From Agrypnia vestita (taxonomy: Eukaryota; Arthropoda; Insecta; Trichoptera; Phryganeidae): 64,000 bases of DNA. The notes under the pieces were generated by a model, which was not told the origin of the DNA, did not search any database, and saw only the letters and a program-made list of their open reading frames with translations. This document shows, piece by piece, positions 1 to 11,955 of this stretch. Where the stretch lies: positions 1 to 64,000 of the forward strand of contig JADDOH010005133.1 in NCBI GenBank assembly GCA_016648135.1, given 5' to 3'. How positions within the stretch are numbered: the first letter of the stretch is position 1; each line of letters opens with the position of its first letter. The position numbers were made by a program, and so were the translations under genes.

Positions 1-2
1 TA

Positions 3-1259
3 TGAAATTGGCGTTTTTCCGTACTGGCAAATTTGATCTCAAATATCTTCTCATTGGTTAGGAATTCCAAATTAAAAATTTATACAGCTATTTACTCATG
101 TATTTGTGTTTTGAAAATTATAATTCATTTGTTTTTTCATCAATTGTTTTTTTCTTTGCGTCACTCAGTTTACAAAATGAAAAACTTGAAATATCGCGTT
201 ATTTACGAGTACGAGTTCCACCGTGGCACCAGTGCTGCAGAAACGGCTCGAAGGATTAATGATGTGTATGGCGACGGTGCCGCAAAAGAAAACACAGTGC
301 GTTTTTGGTTCCAACGTTTTCGTTCTGGAAATTTCGACCTGCAGAACAAGCCCCGTGGACGGCCGGAGACCAAAGTTGATAATGAAGAATTGAAGGCTAT
401 TGTGGAAGCGGATCCATCGCAAACCACATCCGAGTTAGCTGCAGGCTGCGGTGTTAGTGATAAAACTGTTTTAATCCACTTGAAGCAAATTGGTAAGGTG
501 AAAAAGCTTGAAAGGTGGGTACCTCACGAATTGAGTGAAGCAAATCAACAAACGCGCGTTGACTGCTGCGTTGCATTACTCAACCGGCACAATAATGAAG
601 GGATTTTAAATCGAATCATTACCTGTGATGAAAAGTGGATCCTGTACGATAATCGGAAGCGCTCATCGCAATGGCTGAACCCTGCCGAACCAGCCAAACC
701 ATGCCCCAAGCGAAAATTGACTCCAAAAAAGTTACTTGTGAGCGTTTGGTGGACTAGTGCTGGTATCGTTCACTACAGCTTTCTTAAATCTGGCCAGACG
801 ATTACGGCAGATGTCTATTGTCAGCAACTGCAAACCATGATGGAAAAGCTAGCTGCTAAACAACCGAGGCTGGTTAATCGCTCTAGGCCACTGCTGCTTC
901 ATGATAACGCTAAACCACACACTGCACAACAGACGGCTACCAAATTAGAGGAGCTTCAATTGGAATGTTTAAGACATCCACCGTACTCTCCGGACCTTGC
1001 CCCAACAGATTACCAATTTTTTTGAAATTTGGATAACTTCTTGCAAACGAAAAAATTCAACTCCGATGGGGCAGTCCAAACCGCCTTCAAAGATTTTATT
1101 GATTCCCGTCCGAATGTTTTTTTTAGTAAAGGGATCGATGAACTACCTATGAGATAGCAAAAGTGCATAGATAGCAATGGTACATACTTTGATTAAATAA
1201 ATATATTATAATAAAAAAAAATCGGCTTTATGTTCCTCCCATACTAAACGCCAATTTCA
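3..1259 (+). mobile_element. mariner transposon, nearly full length, inactive
   Basis: Perfect 14-bp terminal inverted repeats TGAAATTGGCGTTT (3-16) and AAACGCCAATTTCA (1246-1259) are flanked on both sides by TA (1-2 and 1260-1261), the Tc1/mariner target duplication. The interior encodes a mariner transposase broken by two stop codons. The element is about 1.26 kb, a normal mariner size. The left TIR starts at the window edge. Confidence 0.93.
177..1196 (+). pseudogene. mariner (DD34D) transposase pseudogene
   Basis: The family cuts and pastes its element at TA sites. From ATG at 177 the frame shows a paired HTH N-terminus (about residues 1-110), the linker WVPHEL, and the catalytic aspartates in TCDEKW, LLHDNAKPH and YSPDLAPTDY. 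There are 34 residues between the second and third Asp, hence DD34D. It resembles the cecropia/Hsmar1-type branch as I remember it. TGA at 1023-1025 interrupts the frame just after the third Asp and TAG at 1155-1157 interrupts it again. The same frame then runs without an indel to TAA at 1194-1196. An upstream in-frame extension from 33 has no mariner-like content and is not taken as the start. All catalytic residues survive, so decay looks recent. Confidence 0.92.
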
Positions 1260-1463
1260 TATGTAAGGACCTAATATATTCCTGCAGTTTTTATATTCCA
1301 TTAATATAAAGCTCCAGAAAAGTTACTCCAAAGTTCTAGAACAAAGCTCCGGAAGAATGAGGTATGTTCTGGAATGCCATGGAACTCCATCGAACATCGT
1401 CGAAATTTGGTACACGTTCAAGGACGACGCAATGGCTGAAAAAAGGATTCTGACAATCTCGCT

Positions 1464-1613
1464 TAAGGCCGGTTGTTTCAAGTTCGATCAAAGTAAGCGG
1501 TCGATTAAAGCATAGATTTTTACGAAAACGGATCGTCTGATTGGTGGAGAACGTAAAAATCTATGCTTTAAAAGAACGCTTACTTTAATCCAACTTGAAA
1601 CAACCGGGCCTTA
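1464..1613. mobile_element. 150-bp MITE with ~36-bp TIRs
   Basis: The ends TAAGGCCGGTTGTTTCAAGT and its near-perfect inverse (ending GGCCTTA at 1613) enclose about 80 bp that is itself partly self-complementary. A left-truncated second copy in the same outward form lies at 19024-19127. No coding capacity. Confidence 0.85.
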
Positions 1614-1689
1614 GTGACTGGAGGATGATTGATGATGGTTGATATCGTTGCGCGTGTAGGTACTGCAGGTATACAAAAATTATAAAATA

Positions 1690-2151
1690 TTGTTTGTTTT
1701 TAACAAGTTACCTAATGAAACTAAAGAAATAACTCTACACAAACCTTTTAAACATCATATTACTAAGTTTATAAAAATATCAGGTAGAAGGTATGCTGAA
1801 GAAGTGATCCGCCCTTGACCTCTGAATTGGCAAAAACTATTTTTATAATTTAAAGTATACTACAATATAATATTTATTTTTGTAACTACTTAAATTAATT
1901 TTCTTTTCTTTTCTCTTAGATTTAGGTATTCCTATAATTTACTTTAAATTCTTATCTTGATTTTGTATGTATATTTTCTATTATTTTTATTTTCTTTTAG
2001 ATTTAGCTTCTTTAATTGTCATTTTTTATTACTACATAAATACCATATGAGAATAACTGCCACAAAACAGGTTTTTACCTAGTGTAGCAGTTATTAGTAT
2101 CTTGTGTTAACTAATGTAAATGTAAATAAACAATAAATAAATAAAAAATAT
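1690..2151 (+). mobile_element. 3' tail of a non-LTR retrotransposon
   Basis: A short in-frame stretch from about 1703 reads NKLPNETKEI then FKHHITKFIK, like the W/YNxLP...FKxxL tail that closes many LINE reverse-transcriptase ORFs. It is followed by an AT-rich 3' UTR-like region and an A-rich end of repeated AATAAATAAA around 2128-2151. Only the last ~45 residues are present. Family not determined. Confidence 0.5.
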
Positions 2152-2473
2152 TATTTTACATTTTATATTGTATCTGAGACGACCTACTGTTTACAGTTTG
2201 CGGAATATATTATTTACACTACAATACGCTAATATTTGAGTAGGTTCTTGTAGGTGTGTAGTAGGTACCTATTCAGTGAATGTATTTAAATATATTATTA
2301 TTGAAATGTGTTTGCAGGTTCACACTTTATTAGTAATATATAAGAACGTCAACGCATTCATATCTAGGATTATCAAAGTTGGTAGTGTTGCGCGCAGGCA
2401 CGTGCAGTCAGTAAGTGAGTTGTACTATACTGTGTATATCAGTAGATCAGTACGTATCAATACAACCTCGATA

Positions 2474-3019
2474 TATACAGGGTTATTTGTAAAACATTAA
2501 TAACCTCATAGGACTATATTCCTGCTTTGATTTTGAGTCGAAAATGTTCAAACTATTATGACCTAATATCAATAGTTATGGAGATATGCGACATCAAAGT
2601 TTGCATTTTTTTTTCAATATTTCTCACTTATTTTCTGTAAAATGTTGGACTATCATTGCAGTAACTCATGTCGATTACGAAAAATTCATTCGTTTCAATA
2701 CAAGTTAAATAAAATTATAAAAACCCTGAAAAATTCCAATTGGAATGTTTTCCAGTTGGAATTGGAGGGTTTTTATTTTTTTATTTGACTTGAATTAAAG
2801 GGAATGTATTTTTCATATACGACATAAGTTACTGTAATGATAGTCCAACGTTTTACAAAAAATAAGTCAGAAATATTGAAATAAAAATGCAAAATTTGAT
2901 GTCGCATATCTCCTTAACTATTGATATTAGATCATAATAGCCTGAACATTTTCGACTCATAATCAAGACAGGAATATAGTCCTGCGAGGTTATTAATGTT
3001 TTACAAATAACCCTGTATA
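2474..3019. mobile_element. Foldback element, arms ~250 bp
   Basis: The block starts TATACAGGGTTATTTGTAAA and ends with its inverse at 3019. The two halves pair almost throughout and meet near 2745, where a second small palindrome (CCAATTGGAATG...CAGTTGGAATTGG) sits. There is no ORF of note. A diverged relative is at 11598-11955. Confidence 0.85.
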
Positions 3020-3022
3020 CGA

Positions 3023-3420
3023 AACCCCGTTAATTCGAATTTCAAGGATGCGATTGCGTAAAAACTATGAAAAAAGCCAATAATTTTGTGAAAAACGTCT
3101 GTATTTTTTAATATTTCGAGAAATCATTTCTTAAACGCAATATTATTAAAGTATCCGATATTGACATATTTGTTGTTTCGAAAAAAAATCTGAGTATTTT
3201 TTCAATTTCCCCAAATTTCCAAAAAAATAATCGAATTATGCGAACTAAAATGTATTGATTCTTGACGTAAGGGGCTGACAATTATGTTGAATTATGAATT
3301 ACAGGGGTTTTCGGGTTATCGGGGTTAATAAACTACGAATTTAATATTTTGGGACTTCTTAAAATTTCGAATTATGGCGAAATTCGGTGGCGGGTTTCGA
3401 ATTTCGAATTAGAAATTAAG
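3023..3420. repeat. Dispersed AT-rich repeat, copy 1
   Basis: The segment around 3243-3277 (GAACTAAAATGTATTGATTC onward to GGGGCT) recurs in reverse complement around 19207-19245. Its CGAATT-rich parts echo a stretch at 21545-21625. Boundaries are estimated from where similarity stops. No coding content seen. Confidence 0.5.
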
Positions 3421-3924
3421 GTTAAATGATATATTCATCTGACAGAATATTATGATATATTAAAATCTGATTACTGTAATAATGTGACAGGACATTGAAG
3501 ATTGAAAATATAATTGCAGAAACTATAAAAAATTACCTTTCTTTTCACTAAATGGTCCTTAAATTGGCTAGTGGACAAACTTCAATAATATTTTTCTACA
3601 TTTGGAAGGTACAATAATCTAGATACATATTAAATGCGATAGAAACGCTATGTTTGGTGTTTTTACTTGCTGGCAATACTGATTACACATTTTCGTGCAA
3701 GTTGCTTGCATTTTTGGTACAATATAATATATTGATATACAGGGATGATGGTATTACCATCATCCCTATATGGTATTACCGTCAAACCATGTCGATGGCG
3801 TCGGGAATACCCCACCCCCTCGCTTAATGCAGTTCCTAACTATAGTCAGTAAATCGGCGTTACCGAATTCGTTGATCGATCAACTTGCTTTACGGCCAGC
3901 GAGATGGAACGAAAACTGGTCGTT
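3421..3924. other. Intergenic, one short hairpin
   Basis: No gene or repeat recognised except a ~36-bp hairpin at 3736-3771 with stem ACAGGGATGATGGT and its inverse. Confidence 0.5.
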
Positions 3925-4815
3925 AAGGGGGGGTTTTTAACCTTTTTTTGCATTTTATTTTTAATTTTTTAAATTGATGTGTAATATCGCAAAAATATTG
4001 TGTAAAAATTTCATGTCAATCGGAGAAAAATTGACGAAATTATGAACATTTGAGCGATGCTCAGACTGATTTTCTATACCTGCTCGGGCAGCTGAGAGAC
4101 GCGCTCACCTGAGGACTACCGGACGTGCTATTGTATTGAAAGAGTTTTGCGTAGATAAGGACAAAAAGATGCTGATGATGAAAGGTCTTTGCTGTGTGAA
4201 CATGGCATGGACGATTATGTGTAAGTATAAAATAAGTGTCGAGCTTTATTTTGAATTTTACAGTGTGCAAAACATTAAAACGTTTTCCCACGTCTCACGT
4301 TTTCAAAGTCGGTGTCTCTCATAACTTCAAAACTACTACACCGATCCTTTTGAAATTTTGAACACTAATTCTGTACATAATTTACGAGGTAACGCTGGAG
4401 ACCTTTTTTCAAATTTGTTAATAATTTTTATTTTTTAATAACAAATTAGCCGATTTTTTTCGCAAAAAATCGCGTTTTTCCCTTCAAAGTGTTCCAAAAA
4501 AATGAAAAATTGAAATTTAAAAAAACCCTTCCAGCGTTACCTGGGGAAATCTATTATCTAACGAATGCACTTTGATTTTTTGATTTCAGATGATCCAGCA
4601 CCAAGTTATGAGGGACACCGCAATTCCACTTTTTTCCGAGTCGGAATAAATGCTGCCATTGCCGTATTTTTTAATATTTCTTCTTGAAAATTTTACACAA
4701 TATTCTTCAAATGTCATACTTTAATGTACCATTGATTTTAATAAAGAGATTTTAACTGTGTCATCACAAAAAATTCTCAAAAACATGCCTTTTTTGTACG
4801 AATTAACCTTACCCC
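3925..4815. repeat. Possible large degenerate foldback repeat
   Basis: A run TTAAGGGGGGG near 3929 faces an inverse CCCCCCCCGTAA near 4810. The words ATATTGTGTAAAA (near 3994) and TTTTACACAATATT (near 4690), and GAGGTAACGCTGGAG (near 4386) and CCAGCGTTACCTG (near 4533), form matching inverted pairs, so the region looks like two degraded arms. The small ORFs inside on both strands have no recognisable content. Confidence 0.4.
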
Positions 4816-5180
4816 CCCCGTAAGTGAGGACTGGATTATATAGTTAGATTTTCTATCTGCTACAGTCAGTCCACCGATTTTTAATGTCACGTTGTTGTGG
4901 CAGAGCGTGCTTCGAGTATTATTGTTTGCAGCAGGGGTCGCCGATGTCAAAACAATTTATTAAAAAATCTCATCGAGGCGAAGTAAGGTCAACCCATACA
5001 GCAGATAAACAGGGCCTCACTCGGAGATAAACGTGCGCAGCATCATAACATCCGGAGCTCGCAATGGAGCCGATTCTCGTAATATATATCGCCACGGTAA
5101 AATTAACTAACGATTCATTAATTATTATATCTTATTCACTGGACACGAAGTTAATTAAAACACTAATCTCAATCATACTA
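4816..5180. other. Intergenic, nothing recognised
   Basis: No ORF with recognisable content and no repeat shared with the rest of the window was seen here. Confidence 0.4.
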
Positions 5181-5690
5181 TTTTGCAACTTATCACTCGT
5201 CTATGAACACTTTATTATCGCTTTCGTCAACATCTAATACAAATAGGTTAGCTGAAGTAAATCGCGTCCACAAAACTAATTTCGGTGATCGTGCTTTCGC
5301 GGTGGCTGGACCAAAGTTATGGAACAAACTACCTAATAAACTGAGACAAACAGACAGCTTACCACAGTTCAAAAAACAACTAAAGACGCATTTATTTAGA
5401 CAATTCTATAGAATCAGACCACTACAGCACTAGCTTATGTTTTCCACTCCTCGAAACTCGCGCACTCCGCGAAAACACCTAATTCTTCCAGGCACTCCCA
5501 ACTATTATAGTACGAGTATTCAACGTTAATTCCATTTCATGCATGCCACCTAGTGAATAAGTGATAGTGAATAAGTTTTTTAGCGCTAAGTTTTTTTGTA
5601 AGATAATTTTCTGTGTAAAGCGCCCTTGAGGTGAGTACTCGCGAAAACGACGCTATATAAATTATCCAACTACTATTATTATTATTTCGA
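5181..5690 (+). mobile_element. CR1/L2-type LINE 3' fragment
   Basis: The frame 5203-5433 encodes the tail of a LINE reverse-transcriptase ORF: TNFGDRAFAVAGPKLWNKLP then FKKQLKTHLF, a very typical ending. It is followed by a 3' UTR ending in GCGCTATATAAATTATCCAA and an ATT microsatellite (about 5668-5690), as in L2/CR1 elements. A second copy is at 37618-38650, split by a MITE. The fragment lacks the catalytic part and is dead. Confidence 0.85.
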
Positions 5691-6596
5691 GAAAACTCCG
5701 CTCAACTATCACTCGTGAGATAAGTACTTCGCTTAATTTACCGTCGCTCGTTTTACACTTCGTCTACCACATCGATCGCTATGGTTTATCCAGTTCAATC
5801 GTCAAAATAAACATGGTCCGCCGCAGTGCTGCTTCCGCCTTTTATACGAAACACGTTGGTTTTTCGAACCTCCTAGATTGTTCTAAACATTTCTTGTGTT
5901 TCGTAAAATGTTTCCGTCGCTTCCAGACGTAGACATTTCCCGAATCTTGTAAATAATCTCAGAGTGCTGTAGGGCTTTCTAAAGCATTTCGTAGTGTTGT
6001 ACCAAAGTGACATATTACACTTACAGAGTGCAATTACTTCGCTACAATACCTACGGTTCGCAATATATATTCAATTTCAGTTACAACTCCGGCATTCTGG
6101 ATTTAATGAAGAATATTTTAATGTCTCAAGGTTTATGAAGACCATTTAGAATATCATTTAGTTGAGATAAATTTCAACACTTTTTGGATTAACTGAGATA
6201 ACTTTTTGAGATTGATAGGAATAGGAGATAGAGGAGTTTTTTTTGTAATTTTAATTTCAAAGATACTAACAGAATACTGGCTACAAAACACATAAAAATA
6301 ATACACTACTTATTTACAACTCAGCCCACTGTCCCAGTTACAAATATCTTCATCCTGCTCTAGCAAGACGCATACACATATTTAGTATATCAGTGCAGTG
6401 TGATCATATACGAATATGTAAATAAAGAATTGATTTTACATGTTCTAAGGATTCAGGTTATTGTCAAAAAAATGGATGTTGTGTGGGAGTGTTTTTAAAT
6501 GATGATTGGGTATCTGTAAAATTATCAGCAATAATGTTAGGGTCAGCACAATACGTATTATGAGTATGTACGGCACATTATTGTAATGATTAATTG
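5691..6596. other. Intergenic, nothing recognised
   Basis: No gene, RNA gene or clear repeat seen. It contains several TTCTAGA-like words and one short T run only. Confidence 0.4.
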
Positions 6597-6930
6597 ATCT
6601 TCTTCTTCTTTTATTGGTTCCTTGATCTGTATTGACAGATCAGTCCTCGTCTCGTGCTCTCCCTGGCGGTTGGCCAGCGTCCCTCTGGAATGTCATGTCA
6701 AGTCATGTCTGGTACATTCTCTCGACATGGTCTCTCCAGAGACGTCTTCTCTGCCTGCTCCGTCGCACAATGTTTTGTAAGTCGCAGGGTACTATGTCTC
6801 TGAGGGTCTTGCCCGCAATGGGTCTTAGGGTCTTCATCCCGGTAGTTCTGAGGAGGTGTTTAGTCCTCACCGTGTCCGCTCTTGCTTCGATACCGTATGT
6901 CATGATAGGTTTAAGCATGTTTTATATATT
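6597..6930 (-). mobile_element. LINE reverse-transcriptase C-terminal fragment
   Basis: On the minus strand the frame 6918-6703 reads LKPIMTYGIEARADT ... LRPIAGKTLRDIV ... RRRLWRDHVERM. This is the thumb/C-terminal region of an insect non-LTR retrotransposon ORF2 (PIMTYG box and the WxDHVxRM tail). Less than 100 residues remain. No endonuclease or palm domain is present. Confidence 0.8.
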
Positions 6931-7364
6931 CTGACTGCTGATGTGATGAGAGAATCGTTGGTGTGATGAGAACATTATTAGGATGTTGACTTATTCTAAA
7001 AACTACGAGTTTCTTATACGGGGCTCAAAATGGAAATTTATGTCAAATAAAGAAAGAGAATCAATAGCTCCACTGAGTGTATTGTGTAGAACTAAAAGAT
7101 CCCAGTTAGTGCCTTTTGAATGAGGCAAGACGTTACTCTTATGTACCTAAGTGTGAAGTTTTCTGCTCTGTAGGACAAAATACGTAGAAACCAAATAACT
7201 CATGAATATTCCAAGATAATTCGTTCTAGAAGATATGTAGAGAATTTTTATACTGAAAATATTTATAGTCGTGAATAATTCTCGTTACAAATCCCAACAG
7301 ATTTAGCTCGCTAAGGGGGGGCAAACATAAACCCACTACGTTCGATTCGAGAATGATTTCGGGT

Positions 7365-7834
7365 ATTGCTTGCCCAACGTAACTTGGTGTGCGGCAAATT
7401 TGGAACTAAAACCCGCCCCGCCCGCACCCGGCGGTAACCCCTCGCCCTGTCATTCAGTTCAATTTTGTATTTGGTCGGGAACTGTGACATCTTGATTACC
7501 AATATACACTGAATTATTATGTCCAAAACATCCTAAACAGTCCGGGATGGTGCAAGAACAATTGCCAATGAAGTATTAAAGTTTTGCGAAGCTGAAAAAG
7601 CGAATAATGGACCGATATTAGCGTCTGACAGTTTGACAGATAGAACGGCCGCCATTACTGCATGGTTTCTTTAGTGCTGCCCGAACAAATTTCTGTATTT
7701 AATACGACACCGGTCACCGGACATTCTGTACATGATGTATTGTGTAATAAATTTACACCCTGACAACTTCTGTTACGCGATAGGGACGCCCTCCCTCGCA
7801 CGCCAAGTTATAGTGGTACGTCTATACGCACTCG
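7365..7834. mobile_element. TIR repeat family, copy 1
   Basis: It is an inverse-oriented copy of 22867-23330. Both have internal terminal repeats TAACTTGGCGTGCG at the two ends (here 7378-7392 with one change, and 7798-7813). The middle encodes, in fragments, the same peptide as copy 2 (TVRDGARTIANEVLKF, then DRTA). A hairpin of ~41 bp with stem GGAGATTCACCAT follows at about 7836-7876. Confidence 0.65.
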
Positions 7835-8039
7835 GAGATTCACCATGAGATGGTGAATCTCCCAGTGCGTACCCGAGGTGGTCCTCTAAAGTCGAGAGTT
7901 GTCTCCAACAAATCTCACGTTGTCTCTCTCAGAAACTTTCTCGAGACGCACATTTCAAAAATCTCATCCGTTACAATGGTCACTGTTTGCTGCAAAAGGT
8001 AGGCTGCAAAAACAGAAGACATCCCTAGACACTGTCTGA

Positions 8040-9080
8040 CCCGCGCTAGGGATGTCTAGTGATGTACAAGATACCCTATACAAAGTATCTGGAGTACAGA
8101 ATGCAAGATACTTTAAATCAAGTGTTTCAAATACCAGATACAAATAACTTTCTGGAATGGTATCTGAAATACTAGATACAAAATACGTATCTTCCAAATA
8201 CTTTTTAAAGATGAAATCCTTTTCTAAGAAAACACATTTTATTGACTGTAAGTTTATTTTTTTACGTGAATTAATTACGAATAAATCGCGTTGATTGCGG
8301 AAATTTGACAAAATAAAATATTATATTTTTAAGGTGTTAATTGAGACTTAAGTAAAACCAGTTCTTCAAAAATTTTGTCGCTCATTTTTCTTCGATGAGA
8401 TCTCATTATAGGTACATCATTGGAAAAAAGTATCTTAGCAATCTTAGTAGGTATTTACAAAATACTAAGATACCAAAAGAATGTATCGAAATATATATGT
8501 ATATATAAAAAGAAACCCGTGTTTCCCTACCCGCCAAGTTTTCTCCACAACCAGCCACAACCATCCATCGATGGTTATGGTGATGGATAGCTCTTGGTGT
8601 CACATTAAAAATATGCGAGTTAGGTGGGGGTGGCTGTGCGTGGGTGGGAGTGGGTGACGAAAATGTGCTTTCTAACACATTGTTTTGTTACGGGAAGGCC
8701 GCAAATACTTCAGATTGTTTCAAAATAGGCACGCTGACTGTGTCGGTGAGTCTAGAAGGTTCCGGAAAAACATGCTCTAGAAAGATCTGGAAGGAGGAGG
8801 TTCTAGAAAATTCTATAAGGTTCTAAACTGAGTGGCGGAATGTGTCGGCGTGTCTAGGAGGTTCCTGTACGTTCGAATTTCTTGAAAGTTCTGGAAGGAA
8901 AATATTCTAGAACGTTCGCGAAATTTCTATGACGATCCAAACAGTGTTCTAAAAATCTACGCGGGCACAGCTAGTACAAGATACAAGATGAATATTCAAA
9001 AACGTATTTCAGATACAAGATGAAAATATGTATTTTGCATCTTGTTTCTGTACTTCAAATACTTGTATCTTTCAATTAGT
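8040..9080. repeat. Degenerate repeat rich in GATAC words, perhaps hAT-derived
   Basis: Both ends (about 8055-8200 and 8965-9075) are dense in near-copies of ACAAGATAC, AAATAC and GTATCT in both orientations, as in subterminal repeats of some hAT elements. No transposase remains and ends are not definable. The small ORFs at 7964-8311 and 8406-8826 look random. Confidence 0.3.
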
Positions 9081-9089
9081 GTATATTAT

Positions 9090-9512
9090 AGATATCTCAC
9101 AGAGACGAAACTGTATTCATTATGGGAAAGTAGGTATAGAAGTCATTTGGGTGTAACAGGACTTATGACCTGTCTTTTGGTAGGCTTAAGTGATCACTTT
9201 ACACAATTGTAACATTCGCCATTTCCACCCATGATAGAATATACCATGCTTATTCATTTTTTGGAAGTTGTATATATGTTCAAATTGCGTGAAGCTTTCA
9301 TATATGAGTTGTAAGCGCCTTTTCCATGCGGCCTGTACAAAGCCATTTTCATTCCCCTAAATCCCCACAGATGTCGCTAATGAGAAAATCTACAATTGAT
9401 TTTACGGAATTTAGGGAGCAATATCCTTTTTATTATGTGTAATGAAATTCATCCGAATACTTGCATTACACTAGGATACGCCAGGAAATATAATAATGTC
9501 TCTGTGACATAA
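9090..9512. repeat. CACAGAGAC terminal-repeat family, copy 1
   Basis: Starts TCTCACAGAGACGAAAC (9095) and ends with an inverse containing GTCTCTGTGACA (9499-9510). The subterminal word GGAAAGTAGGTAT is shared, inverted, with copies at 44695-44788 and 62505-62575. A further end is at 22132-22155. Likely a small non-autonomous DNA element. Confidence 0.45.
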
Positions 9513-10458
9513 ATCCAGCACTGTTCTGAAAGATTTGAACAAACTCAAAATATTCTGACTTGTATCTTTGATAAGTCACATCTCTGGGGATGTCGATGTT
9601 GCAACGTCACGCTGCCGCGAAGAAACAACACAGATGATTGTCTATCTTCAATGCGGACACGCCTCCGAGCTACAATTAGACCTTCGTCAATTTCATGTAT
9701 TATATTACGCTATCGGTCTGTACTCGACGTTGCCGCGCTGGTCGGGACTCATATTCATTATTATTTATAAAATAAATCCTTTTGTTTTCCACGGCCTCCA
9801 AATAATAATGATGTAAGCAAAATTTTCACGGGCTGGGAGGGGTAACTATATTTCCTCCGACTATAAAAAATTGGCTTAGGTCAGTCAAAGGGGATAGGAT
9901 TTAATAAAGGGGAGACCACACAGTATAAATGTGTACAGAGATGAACTAAGCCCCTTCATTAAGCGAGAGAATTGGGAGACAGCGGATGTGTCTCCTAATG
10001 ATTTTATTTAAGACACATTTATAACGATGTTAAAGTATTTACTCTTGTAATATAATTAAATCCTCTGGTAAACAAAATGTATTTTTACAAAACAATTTTT
10101 TTTCAATTTTTTAAAAATATCTTTCCAAATCGAGGCCCAAATACAGAGTCAATACTTAATGATTTAAATGTTAGGTTATAGCTTAATTTTTCATTAAAAA
10201 TTAATTTACACTTTTAAGGCGTACTTTAACCTTTAAATGATTTAATTTATGGTATTAATTATATTCGGGCCCGAGACTCTTAAAATAAAAATGTTTTTTT
10301 GTAATAAAGCGCGATTTATTCTATGACATTACACTCTTCAAGAGTATTTAGATTGATATTTTCATAATTGTTTCAAAATTTACATGCTCACAGTATTTTT
10401 TTAGCCATTGTTATATTTTAGTTTTATTGTATACATACCCATTAATTAATTATTATAC
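9513..10458. other. Intergenic, nothing recognised
   Basis: AT-rich. The 82-codon frame at 9568-9816 has no recognisable domain and no splice or promoter context. I see no feature. Confidence 0.4.
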
Positions 10459-10547
10459 TAATTGTGGCGTCTAGATGCAAAACCGCCACTATCCTTATGG
10501 AGCCCATATAGATAGTGACGGTTTTGCATTTGTGCGCCACAATTATA
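10459..10547. mobile_element. 89-bp hairpin MITE
   Basis: AATTGTGGCG ... CGCCACAATT ends enclose a second pairing block, ATGCAAAACCGCCACTATC with its inverse. The whole unit therefore folds into one long stem with a ~20-nt loop. Confidence 0.75.
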
Positions 10548-11597
10548 AATAAATAAATAAAAATTAAGTTTGTTTACCTAATGTGATGATTGTTGAAATG
10601 CCTTTTTTAAGTACCTACCTAATTTTTTTTACTAACCGGTGGTATATTTGGGTGAAGATTAATTAATATTTTCTAGAAATTTAAAATATCCCGACATTGT
10701 CTGGAGGATTTTCAAATAGACCGCGCTATTTTGGGAGCAGAGTTCTGACTGTTTTGACAGCCTACGATATTAATTTGATGTCTGCCCCTAGGAGTTGGCA
10801 CGCGAGTTTATTTTTGTCAAGATTTTAGAATAGTTTATTTTATCATTAATTTTTTTTAAATGTTTTAAAACAACAAAATATGATTAATCGACGGGTCCGT
10901 TGAAATATGATATAAAAGCAGCGTTAGAAATAGCACAGAAAAGATTTGTATATACTCTAAATTTACCTTGTGTTTTATTTTTCTGGTATATTCAGGCAGG
11001 CCCTCAATATAAAAAGGGAGAGCCCCAACTCTCACTCTATCTCATCTTCTAACTAGAGTGCAGTTAGCACAGGATTTTTGTTAGGGTCGGTCGACACAGT
11101 TTGAAAATATATGGAGAATACCGCAACCACCTGCATTTTCTTTGGTCTCCATATCCTGAGTTTAGGTTAGATCACAATTTTCATGTTTGCGGGTGATAGT
11201 AATAAAAAACCTTAAAATTGTAAGATTTCAGCCATCACCACGCCACTAGAAAAATGCAAGATTCAGCATATCATCATTAAATTGCAAGAAGATGAGCTTT
11301 TAGAAGATGACGGACACCCTGAAAAATCTAAAACAGTGCTTCGGGAAGTAAACGTGGACTTAGAGCAGCTGCAAATAAAATAGTGATGACCAACTTGCTC
11401 ACTAATGTTCGATAACCGGTCAAGCACTACAAGATACCGGGTCGATACCAGACATCTCTAAAGCCTTTTTGAAATCATAAAGATTTCACAAGCACCGATC
11501 TATACCATTTTAATTACATATACTACCTTAATAGACTGTTGTCTAATTGTTGTGTAAATATACTTTTTATTTTGATTTTTCGTGCTACAATCCAACG
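10548..11597. other. Intergenic, nothing recognised
   Basis: No supported ORF or RNA gene and no clear repeat was identified. The longest frames are short and unremarkable. Confidence 0.4.
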
Positions 11598-11955
11598 CAT
11601 TGGTATACAGGGTATACCAGAACTAACAGCAGAAACTTGGCAGGTACGAGGTTACGAGTCTAAAATGCCCAAGCAACCCTGGCCTAATTTCAATAGTTAA
11701 GGAGATATGCAATATCAATATTTGCATTTTTTTTTTCAATATTTCTTACTTATTTTTTGCAAAAAGTTGAACTATCGTGACAGTAACTCATGTCGATTAT
11801 GAAAAATCCATTCGCTTTTATACAAGTCGAATTAAATGATAAAAACCTTGCAAAAATTGAAAAAAGTTATTTTTTACAAGGTTTTTATCATTTTATTTAA
11901 GTTGTATAGAAGCAAATGAATTTTTCTTAATCGATATCAGAAATATTGAAAAAAA
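11598..11955. mobile_element. Diverged foldback element related to 2474-3019
   Basis: Starts TATACAGGGTATACCAG. It shares with 2474-3019 the blocks CAATAGTTAAGGAGATATGC, CAATATTTCTTACTTATTTT and GTAACTCATGTCGATTA. The right arm is degraded after the central TTGCAAAAATTG/ACAAGGTTTTTATC pairing. Confidence 0.65.

Noticed and set aside
4061..4324. Overlapping 62-76-codon frames on both strands
   Set aside because: No domain, codon use resembles the background, and they lie in a putative degenerate foldback.
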